From NCBI RefSeq assembly GCF_900109355.1, contig NZ_FOBF01000035.1:1-60689 (forward strand): a DNA stretch of 60,689 bases, read 5' to 3'. Below the pieces are notes generated by a model that was not told the origin of the DNA, did no database searches, and saw nothing but the letters and a program-made list of their open reading frames with translations. Position numbers and translations under genes: made by a program. Within the stretch, counting starts at the first letter, position 1. Every line of letters begins with the position of its first letter. Shown piece by piece: positions 54,801 to 60,689 of the stretch. The stretch is from Nonomuraea pusilla. Lineage in GTDB: Bacteria; Actinomycetota; Actinomycetes; Streptosporangiales; Streptosporangiaceae.

Positions 54801-54816
54801 GGTCTTTGGTCCCGAA
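54801..54816 (-). promoter_or_regulatory. DevR-like box upstream of the Acg-family gene
   Basis: On the minus strand TTCGGGACCAAAGACC matches the DevR/DosR consensus TTSGGGACTWWAGTCC at 14 of 16 positions. It lies 80-95 bases before the start. The rest of 54722-55077 holds no supported gene. Confidence 0.6.
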
Positions 54817-55077
54817 TCGCCGGACCGTTCGTCAGTCAGGCTCCCGCCTGGTCGCGGGCCGCTGCTGTACGGGGTGATCGACGGGAGCGGCGCCGACCTG
54901 GGCCCGAGAGCGGCCCGGTGGCCGGCCGGCACTCTCAAGCCTGCGCGACCGCCTCGTCCCAGCGCCTGATGGCTCAGACGGCAGCGCGCCGCCACGCGCC
55001 GCCACGCAGGCAGGGCCCATCAGCCCGCGCACAAGCGGCTCGCACCGGGCTGCGGCGTCCACTTCATCACCGTCAGC

Positions 55078-55205
55078 CCGTGAGGGCGTTCCGGGCCGTC
55101 GCCGTCACCCCGTGACGGTGTTCCGGGCCGTCGCCGTCACCCCTTGACGGTGTTCCGCGTCGTCGCCGTCGCCCCGTGACGGTGTTCTGTTTCGTCGTGG
55201 TCAGT
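55078..55205. repeat. 32-bp tandem hairpin repeat, four units
   Basis: Units 55078-55109, 55110-55141, 55142-55173 and 55174-55205, of the type CCGTGACGGTGTTCCGGGCC plus GTCGCCGTCACC. Each of the first units has inverted ends GTGACGG/CCGTCAC that can form a 7-bp stem. The array begins right at the stop codon of the minus-strand gene 55201-56169, so it may act as a terminator or mRNA-stabilising array. Confidence 0.85.
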
Positions 55206-56169
55206 CGGTGGGGGTGCTCTGTTCGGCGTCCTCCATGCGGGCGTGGAGCACCTGCTCGTTGATCTCCAGCTCGTTGATCAGCCGGAGCGCCGCCACCAGG
55301 CCGTGGCCCACCAGCCCGTTCGCCGTCTCCCCGTACTCGACCTGGAGGAGCGCGTCGGGCGCGCGGTCGTCGTGGACGCGCGGCCCGGGGTCGCCCCAGG
55401 TGCCCTCGGCGCCGGGGGGCGTGAGGAACGCCACCGCGTGCGCCTTGGCGCGCGGCACGGTGAGGGTCAGCAGCTCGCGCTGCACGCGATCCAGCATGAC
55501 GCCGTCGTCGGGGCCGCAGAACAGCAGGGCGCGCAGGACGTCCTTGACCTCGCCGAGCAGTTCCTCGCCCTGGGGCGAGCGGTGGGCGGGGCCGAGCAGC
55601 AGGCCGCCCTTGGCGGGCGGGTCGACGAGCAGGCCGCATTCGCGGAGCGCGGCTCGGTCGAGCGCCGAGTAGCGCTCGGCGAGTGCGGCGAGGGTCTGCT
55701 CGTCGAGGCACAGCTCGCGCGTCCTGGCCGCACGCACGCCGCACTCACCGTCACCTTCCTCCCCGGCCTGCTCGACGCCGCTCTCCTCGACGCCGCTCCC
55801 CCGCATGCGGCTCTCCTCGGCGCCGCTCTCCCCGTGCTCCTCCCGGACGGGGGCGGGGATCGGCGCCGTCGTGTCGGCGTCGCCGAGCGGTGCGGGGTGC
55901 GGGGCGGGGTTCGCGGCCTCCGCGTACGGCAGGGCCAGGTCGAGGAGCTGCTCGACGAGCCATTCGACGGGCTGGCCGAGCAGGCGGACGCGCACCCGGG
56001 CCCTGAGCTCGCCCGCCAGCTCCCGTCGTACCTCGGCGACCAGCCGGTCGACGCCGCCTCCCACGGCCCGCCCGGCCGTCTCCGCGGACCTGCGGACGGA
56101 CGCCTCGGCGGCGGCACGTGGAAGCACGACGTCGCGGGGCCGGGGGGCGGGTTCGGATGGAGTGCTCAT
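55201..56169 (-). CDS. hypothetical protein of unknown function
   Basis: A 322-residue protein of unrecognised family. The N-terminal part is charged and helical (LPRAAAEASVRRSAETAGRA, RRELAGELRARVRVRLLGQP, VEWLVEQLLDLALPYAEA). A middle low-complexity acidic run holds GxEESGVEQAGEEG-like repeats (about 120-145). A longer C-terminal part is probably globular (CLDEQTLAALAERYSALDRA, LLGEVKDVLRALLFCGPDDG, LVAALRLINELEINEQVLHA). No enzyme motif or TM helix is seen. ATG 56169 has AGCGGAC upstream. Confidence 0.6.
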   Translation of the reverse strand: MSTPSEPAPRPRDVVLPRAAAEASVRRSAETAGRAVGGGVDRLVAEVRRELAGELRARVRVRLLGQPVEWLVEQLLDLALPYAEAANPAPHPAPLGDADTTAPIPAPVREEHGESGAEESRMRGSGVEESGVEQAGEEGDGECGVRAARTRELCLDEQTLAALAERYSALDRAALRECGLLVDPPAKGGLLLGPAHRSPQGEELLGEVKDVLRALLFCGPDDGVMLDRVQRELLTLTVPRAKAHAVAFLTPPGAEGTWGDPGPRVHDDRAPDALLQVEYGETANGLVGHGLVAALRLINELEINEQVLHARMEDAEQSTPTD

Positions 56170-56478
56170 GTCCGCTGACCGTAGGCGGCCCCGCCCGGCG
56201 TCACCACCGGCTTGCCGAATCGCCCGCAAAAGTCCCCGGGGACCCCGCAGGTCGGCTTGGCCGTGGTTCCTTCCCTGTGAGACCTGGATCGCTCGTGACC
56301 CGCGCGGGTCGTCGACCTCCCCCGCCGGGTCACGAAGTGGACGCGCGGGAAGAGGTCGGCGCTCCAGGCCGTCGCAGGCACGCCCGGACGCGCCCGGCGG
56401 CGCGGGCGGCACGCGCAGCCCCGGCCCGCCGGGCGGGCCCGGCGGGCCCGGCGGGCGCGGCGGGCGCGGCGGGCGCGC
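56170..56478. other. gene-free spacer with GGC-rich repeats
   Basis: No supported gene. It contains a palindrome GTCCCCGGGGAC near 56232. At about 56430-56476 a run of GGCGGGCGC/GGCGGGCCC units (about 9 bases each) is probably slippage-prone and may form strong secondary structure. Confidence 0.6.
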
Positions 56479-57990
56479 CTATCGGGCGCGGCGGGCGCGC
56501 AGGACGTACGCGGCGAGCACGGCCACGCCCGCGAGCGCCTGGGCCGCCATCAGCGAACCGTCGCCCATCCGGCCTCCCAGCAGGGCGGCGACGGCGGGCA
56601 GGCAGCCGATCAGCGCGACGTCGAGCCCGGTGAGCGCCCAGAACAGCGGCCCGGTCGGGATGGCGCCGCCCGGCGTGTCGATGATCGGCATCGAGTGGTC
56701 GACGGGACCCCTCCTCGCCATGCGCAGGGCCCCGGCGGCGAGCGCGGGGGCGACCGCGGGCCCCCACAGCCAGGAGGTCGCGGGAAGCGTCCCGGTCAGG
56801 GCGAGCCCGGCGAACGCGGCCGCCGCCCACGCCGCCGCGAGCAGCGCGGGGAGCAGCGCGCGGGCGGCGAGCGCGGGGCCGCGCCCGACTCCGGTCAGGC
56901 GCGCCAGGCTCGGGTTGTCGCCGTCCCTGCGCGCTCCCGCCGTGCCGGAGGAGGCCGCGGCCAGCGCGCCCGCCAGCACGCCCACCATGCCCAGCGCGGC
57001 CGTGGCGGACACGGCGCCCGCCTGGGCCAGCACGGCGGGCAGCGCCGCGGCGCCCGCGACGAGGGCGAGGCGGCCGGGACGCCGGGCCAGGCGCAGCCAG
57101 TCCTGCCAGGCCAGCGCGAGCGGCCCGGGGAGCGACGGCCAGCGCCTGGAGCGCAGCCTCCTGGCCCGCCAATGGTTGTCCTCGGCGATCCAGGTCAGCG
57201 CCCCGGGATCGAGCCGCACCGCCGCCGTCGCGACGTGGCCCGCCCGGGTGGACGCCGCGAGCAGCGCCCGTGCCGGTATCCGCCCGAGGGCCGCCAGGGC
57301 CCGGCGGACGAGGAGACCGCAGGCCAGCGCGGCGGCCCCGGCGGCGGCGCCCAGGACGGCGGGCGGGGCGTGCGCGGCGGCCGAGAGCGCCGGCCGCGCC
57401 TGCCCGCTCGCGGCGACCAGCGCCAGCACCACCAGGACGGCCACCCCGGCCGTCACCCAGGACTGCCACGACGCCGACGCCTGCGCCAGCACGGCCAGCG
57501 CCATCCCTCCCAGTGTGGCCGAGACGCCCACGACCAGCGCGGCCAGCAGCCGCCACACCAGGTGGTCGGGCGCGCCCAGCACGGCGGCCAGCCCCAGCCC
57601 CAGCAGCAGCCCGGCGGCCACGGCGACGGCCAGCAGAAGGCGGGCCGGCCTGGCGAGCACGCCGCGCCGGTCGAGCGGCGAGAGCAGCAGCCAGGACGCG
57701 TCGCCGCCGGACACGGAGACGGGACCGGCGGCGCGGGCCAGCGCGAGGTACCCGGCGCAGGCCAGCAGGACGAGCGCGGTGCCCGCCCCGGCCCGCGACG
57801 GGTCGGTCGCGCCGGCCAGCCCGCCGAGCAGGGACGCGATCGGCCGCCCCACCACCGCCGCGCCCATGACCAGCCCGAACCCGGCGACGTACCGGTCGAG
57901 CAGGCTGGCCGGGGCCCGGCCCCGCGAAGCGATGAACGCCCTGACCTCCTTGACCGGCCGGGCGCCCCCGTCGGCCTCGGCGGGCCTCAT
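56479..57990 (-). CDS. multi-TM protein of the DUF6297 type, ABC partner
   Basis: A 503-residue integral membrane protein with about 12-14 Ala/Leu/Val-rich helices and little charged sequence. The loop with LTWIAEDNHWRARRLRSRRW and the segments SVSGGDASWLLLSPLDRRGV and GGAIPTGPLFWALTGLD are seen in actinobacterial proteins beside ABC ATPases. It probably forms an exporter with the overlapping ATPase (ATGA overlap). Substrate unknown; family name from memory. Confidence 0.7.
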   Translation of the reverse strand: MRPAEADGGARPVKEVRAFIASRGRAPASLLDRYVAGFGLVMGAAVVGRPIASLLGGLAGATDPSRAGAGTALVLLACAGYLALARAAGPVSVSGGDASWLLLSPLDRRGVLARPARLLLAVAVAAGLLLGLGLAAVLGAPDHLVWRLLAALVVGVSATLGGMALAVLAQASASWQSWVTAGVAVLVVLALVAASGQARPALSAAAHAPPAVLGAAAGAAALACGLLVRRALAALGRIPARALLAASTRAGHVATAAVRLDPGALTWIAEDNHWRARRLRSRRWPSLPGPLALAWQDWLRLARRPGRLALVAGAAALPAVLAQAGAVSATAALGMVGVLAGALAAASSGTAGARRDGDNPSLARLTGVGRGPALAARALLPALLAAAWAAAAFAGLALTGTLPATSWLWGPAVAPALAAGALRMARRGPVDHSMPIIDTPGGAIPTGPLFWALTGLDVALIGCLPAVAALLGGRMGDGSLMAAQALAGVAVLAAYVLRARRAR

Positions 57991-58619
57991 GCGGGCACCC
58001 CGCCGGTGGCGGGCGACACCTGCCGGCCGTGGGCGGCGAGCAGCGGGTCGTGCGTGGCCATGACGACCGTGCCGCCCTCGGCCGCGTACGCGTCGAGCAG
58101 CCCGGCCAGGCGCTCGCGGAAGGCGGCGTCGAGGCCGCGCTCGGGCTCGTCGAGCAGCAGCAGGTCGCTGGGCCGCAGGAGGGTGGCGGCCAGGGCGAGG
58201 CGCTGGCGCTGCCCGGTGGAGAGGTTGAGCGGGGGCGCGTCGGCGCGCGACCGCAGGTCGAAGACGTCGAGCGCGTCCTCGACGGTCAGCCTGGACGGCC
58301 CGGTGTGGACGGCGCTCATGAGCTCCAGGTGCTCGCGGGCGGTGAGGCCGGGGTACCAGGCGGGCTCGTCGGCGAGGAGCGCCACGCGGCGCCAGAAGGG
58401 GCCCTCGTCGGACGGAGCGGCCCCGAACACCTCGATGGTGCCCTCTCCGGCGGGCTGCAGCCCGGCCAGGCAGCGCAGCAGGGTGGACTTCCCCGACCCG
58501 TTCGGGCCGACGACGGCCACGATCTCCCCGGCGGCGACGGCGAGCCGGGTGCCGGTGAGGACGGGGTTGCCGCCCAGCTCGACCGTCAGGCCGGTGACAG
58601 TGATGATCGACTCGTACAC
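57987..58619 (-). CDS. ABC transporter ATP-binding protein
   Basis: A 210-residue ATPase. Walker A is VVGPNGSGKST, the signature LNLSTGQRQRLALAATLL and Walker B SDLLLLDEPERGLD; the switch His is in VMATHDPLLA. It resembles exporter ATPases of the CcmA/ABC-2 group. The GTG start is at 58619. It overlaps and is upstream of the DUF6297-like gene. Confidence 0.9.
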   Translation of the reverse strand: MYESIITVTGLTVELGGNPVLTGTRLAVAAGEIVAVVGPNGSGKSTLLRCLAGLQPAGEGTIEVFGAAPSDEGPFWRRVALLADEPAWYPGLTAREHLELMSAVHTGPSRLTVEDALDVFDLRSRADAPPLNLSTGQRQRLALAATLLRPSDLLLLDEPERGLDAAFRERLAGLLDAYAAEGGTVVMATHDPLLAAHGRQVSPATGGVPA

Positions 58620-58654
58620 TGTTCGAGCCTACCGGGCGTCCCCGGTTCGCGCGG

Positions 58655-58918
58655 TCACAGAATGGGCGTCCATTCCTTGAGGAGCGCGATCTCGTAACCG
58701 TGCACGGCGGTGTACGGGTCGGCTCTCAGGATCTCGCGCAGCTCGGCCTCGCCGGCCACCTCGTACACGTGCAGCGCCCCGCTGTCGTCGGCCCAGGGCC
58801 CGGCGGTCACCAGCCGGCCGTCCGCCTGCAGGGCGCGCAGGTGCTCCCGGTGCGCGGGGCGCGCGGCCAGCCGCCGCGGGTCGCCGTCGAACGCCATCTG
58901 AAGAACGAATCTCGTCAT
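58655..58918 (-). CDS. YCII-family protein
   Basis: An 87-residue protein with the YCII fold: MTRFVLQMAFDGD, REHLRALQADGRLVTAGPWA, and VYEVAGEAELREILRADPYT followed by AVHGYEIALL. A conserved His-Asp pair forms the putative active site of this family, whose reaction is generally unknown. ATG 58918 or GTG 58927 can be used. Confidence 0.88.
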   Translation of the reverse strand: MTRFVLQMAFDGDPRRLAARPAHREHLRALQADGRLVTAGPWADDSGALHVYEVAGEAELREILRADPYTAVHGYEIALLKEWTPIL

Positions 58919-58991
58919 GCCACGCACGGTAGGCGGCGGGCGGGCGGGACTTCAGCATCGCGCGGCACCGCCGTGGTGTATCTCCGGATAC

Positions 58992-59639
58992 ATGACGTAC
59001 GAACTGGCCGACCTGCCGATGTTCCGCGAGCTCGGCGACCGGCTGGAACCCCTGGCCAGACGCCGCCGCTACCCCGCCGGGCAGGTGCTGTGCACCGAGG
59101 GCGACCCGGCCGGGCAGCTGATCGTGCTGCTGGCGGGCCGGGTCAGGGCGAGCAGGGCGGGGGTGGACGGCCGCGAGGTGGTGCTCTCCGTCGAGAGCGC
59201 GCCGGTGGCGTTCGACAAGACGGCGCTGCTGCTGGACGGCCCGCACCGGGCGACGCTCACCGCGCTCACGCCGGTCGAGGTCTGCTACCTGCCCGCGGGG
59301 GCGGTGCTGGAGGCCGTGGCCGCCGAGCCGGCGGTGGCGTCCCGGCTGCTGCGCACGCTCGCCACGACCGTCAGGGAGCTGGACGAACGCCTCACCGACG
59401 TCGTGGTGCTCGACGTGCCGGGCCGGGTGGCCAAGTGGCTGCTCCGGCGCGCCGCCGACGGCCCCGTACGGCTCGACGACGGGCAGTCGGGCCTGGGCGC
59501 GGAGATCGGGGCGACGCGGGTGAGCGTCAACCGGGCGCTGCGGTCGTTCGCCCGCCGGGGCCTGATCGAGACGCGGGACGGGGAGATCCGCCTGCTCGAC
59601 CGCGGGGCGCTGGCCCGGATCTCCGGCCTCCCGCACTGA
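58992..59639 (+). CDS. Crp/Fnr-family transcription regulator
   Basis: A 215-residue regulator. The N-terminal cyclic-nucleotide-binding-like barrel is PAGQVLCTEGDPAGQLIVLL, with ALLLDGPHRATLTALTPVEV. The C-terminal winged HTH is LGAEIGATRVSVNRALRSFARRGLIE. No Cys cluster for an FNR-type Fe-S centre was found, so cAMP or another ligand or redox signal is possible. ATG 58992. It could control nitrate or copper genes nearby, but no target box was seen. Confidence 0.9.
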   Translation: MTYELADLPMFRELGDRLEPLARRRRYPAGQVLCTEGDPAGQLIVLLAGRVRASRAGVDGREVVLSVESAPVAFDKTALLLDGPHRATLTALTPVEVCYLPAGAVLEAVAAEPAVASRLLRTLATTVRELDERLTDVVVLDVPGRVAKWLLRRAADGPVRLDDGQSGLGAEIGATRVSVNRALRSFARRGLIETRDGEIRLLDRGALARISGLPH

Positions 59640-59650
59640 TCTCCGGACAG

Positions 59651-59680
59651 TTGCGCCATATACCCCATAGGGGTATATGG
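59651..59680 (+). promoter_or_regulatory. CsoR-type copper operator overlapping a promoter
   Basis: Perfect arms CCATATACCCC (59656-59666) and GGGGTATATGG (59670-59680) have a 3-base centre. A promoter TTGCGC (59651-59656) - 17 bases - TATATG (59674-59679) overlaps it, so a CsoR-type repressor could block transcription of the downstream gene. Confidence 0.8.
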
Positions 59681-59708
59681 TTGGGGCGTACCGAATGAGG
59701 AGGTTCTC

Positions 59709-60356
59709 GTGGAGCACAGGGGTCACCAGCACGCGGCGCACGGCCAGGACGCGGCCGAGCAGCACGGGCAGCACCAGGGCCAGCACCAGGGCCACGCCGC
59801 GCCGCACGATCACGGGCACCACGCGGCCGCCACACAGGAGGCCGCGCACGAGGCAGGCCACCACGCCGGCCACCACGCCGGCCACGCCGGACACGGCGCT
59901 CAGCATGGCGGCGGGCATGCGGCGACGTGGCGGATGGCCGCGCTGGCGACGTTGCACTGCCTCACCGGGTGCGCCATCGGCGAGGTGCTGGGCATGGTGA
60001 TCGGCACCGCCGCCGGCCTGCACAACGGGGCGACCGTCGTGCTGTCAGTGGCGCTCGCGTTCGTGTTCGGCTACGCGCTCACCATGCGCGGCGTGCTGCG
60101 CGCCGGCGTCGGCTTCCGCAACGCGCTGAAGGTGGCGCTGGCCGCCGACACGGTGTCCATCGCGGTGATGGAGCTGCTGGACAACGCCGTGATGGTGGGG
60201 GTGCCCGGCGCGATGGACTCGGGGCTCGGCGACCCGCTGTTCTGGAGCGCGCTGGCGGGCTCGCTGCTGGTGGCGTTCCTCCTCACCACACCCGTGAACA
60301 AGTGGCTGATCTCCCGCGGCAAGGGCCACGCGGTGATGCACGCCTACCACCACTGA
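59709..60356 (+). CDS. His-rich DUF4396 membrane protein
   Basis: A 215-residue protein. The first ~70 residues are packed with His (HGQHQGQHQGHA, GHHAGHHAGHAGHGAQH), a probable metal-binding head. A DUF4396-type membrane domain follows, with about four helices (CLTGCAIGEVLGMVIGTAAG, MELLDNAVMVGVPGAMDSGL) and a His-containing end VMHAYHH. GTG 59709 has GAGGAGG upstream. The operator and the copper ATPase neighbour suggest copper handling. Confidence 0.88.
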   Translation: MEHRGHQHAAHGQDAAEQHGQHQGQHQGHAAPHDHGHHAAATQEAAHEAGHHAGHHAGHAGHGAQHGGGHAATWRMAALATLHCLTGCAIGEVLGMVIGTAAGLHNGATVVLSVALAFVFGYALTMRGVLRAGVGFRNALKVALAADTVSIAVMELLDNAVMVGVPGAMDSGLGDPLFWSALAGSLLVAFLLTTPVNKWLISRGKGHAVMHAYHH

Positions 60357-60380
60357 GCCCTCCCGGCGGGGCGGTGGCGG

Positions 60381-60689
60381 TCAGGCGAAGCGGCGCAGCC
60401 GCAGGCTGTTGGTGACGACGAAGACGCTGGAGAACGCCATCGCCGCACCCGCGATCATCGGATTCAGCAACCCCATCGCGGCCAGCGGCAGCGCCGCCAC
60501 GTTGTAGGCGAACGCCCAGAACAGGTTCCCCTTGATCGTCGCCAGCGTCCTGCGCGACAGCCGGATCGCGTCGCCCGCCACCCGCAGGTCACCGCGCACC
60601 AGCGTCAGGTCCGACGCCTCGATCGCGACGTCCGTGCCGGTGCCCATGGCCAGCCCCAGGTCCGCCTGCGCCAGCGCCGCGGCGTCGTT
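60381..60689 (-). CDS. copper P-type ATPase, C-terminal part (runs off right edge)
   Basis: The last 102 residues of a heavy-metal P1B-ATPase: ADLGLAMGTGTDVAIEASDL, RVAGDAIRLSRRTLATIKGN, LFWAFAYNVAALPLAAMG and a final TM segment NPMIAGAAMAFSSVFVVTNS-LRLRR. The catalytic phosphorylation site lies outside the window. Copper specificity is inferred from the MAFSSVFVVTNSLRL motif and the adjacent CsoR-type operator. Confidence 0.92.
   Translation of the reverse strand, partial: NDAAALAQADLGLAMGTGTDVAIEASDLTLVRGDLRVAGDAIRLSRRTLATIKGNLFWAFAYNVAALPLAAMGLLNPMIAGAAMAFSSVFVVTNSLRLRRFA

Noticed and set aside
54722..55200. Small genes in the spacer after the Acg-family gene
   Set aside because: Open frames of 70-80 codons on both strands have no ribosome binding site and no recognisable protein features.
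56228..56245. GTCCCCGGGGAC palindrome as a regulator site
   Set aside because: Self-complementary GC-only strings arise often in this composition and no start codon lies nearby in a suitable position.

Overview
This is chromosomal DNA of a very GC-rich actinomycete. The frequent GTG and TTG starts, the 4-base ATGA, GTGA or TTGA gene overlaps, the NsrR with the Streptomyces-type ligand set and the many actinobacterial families (Rv1733c-like, Acg-like, DUF4396, NarGHJI) suggest Streptosporangiales, perhaps Nonomuraea or a relative. The genus is an inference and I could not test it.

Layout. 1-3.2 kb: the N-terminal third of rpoB (minus strand, running off the left edge) and an unusual tandem P-loop protein. 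3.5-8.8 kb: a Tat-exported GH3 glycosidase, an Rv1733c-like membrane protein and two exported or membrane unknowns. 8.9-13 kb: a NarL-type two-component pair and a beta-lactamase-fold lipoprotein. 13-17 kb: an Rv2004c-like phosphotransferase/P-loop protein divergent from a HAD protein lacking normal catalytic residues, then an SDR/TetR pair with twin operators. 17-29.5 kb: carbon metabolism (GH15, an enolase-superfamily enzyme, a TPP-dependent oxidase/decarboxylase, a giant FAD/Fe-S dehydrogenase), a CBS-BON protein, two alpha/beta hydrolases and a GerMN-type exported protein. 29.5-31.2 kb: a catalytically dead tyrosine-recombinase-like protein and a tiny membrane peptide gene ending in a strong terminator.

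31.4-41.2 kb is a compact surface-glycan-type locus: minus-strand carbamoyltransferase, membrane protein and UDP-galactopyranose mutase, divergent from a plus-strand operon of GT2 glycosyltransferase, ATP-grasp ligase, CapK/PaaK-like ligase, flippase-like protein and a second CapK/PaaK-like ligase, all overlapping by 4 bases. 41.3-54.8 kb is a nitrate-respiration and NO-defence island: 2-TM protein plus radical SAM/SPASM, hemerythrin-DUF2249 plus NnrS-like, narGHJI, flavohaemoglobin with an NsrR operator, nsrR and an Acg-like flavoprotein. 55-60.7 kb holds an unknown gene with a hairpin repeat array, a DUF6297/ABC pair, a YCII protein, a Crp-family regulator and a copper locus (CsoR-type operator, His-rich DUF4396 protein, end of a copper P-type ATPase).

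The most interesting theme is a possible hypoxia/dormancy regulon. Homologues of several Mycobacterium tuberculosis DosR-regulon genes (Rv1733c, Rv2004c, the HAD part of Rv2006, Rv2626c, Acg/Rv2032) are scattered through 48 kb. Short motifs resembling the DevR/DosR box (GGGACCAAAGTCC type) or the Streptomyces OsdR box (GGGCCGNTYGGCCC type) lie upstream of these genes and of the nar/NnrS and radical SAM genes. No DevS/DevR pair is recognisable in the window itself.
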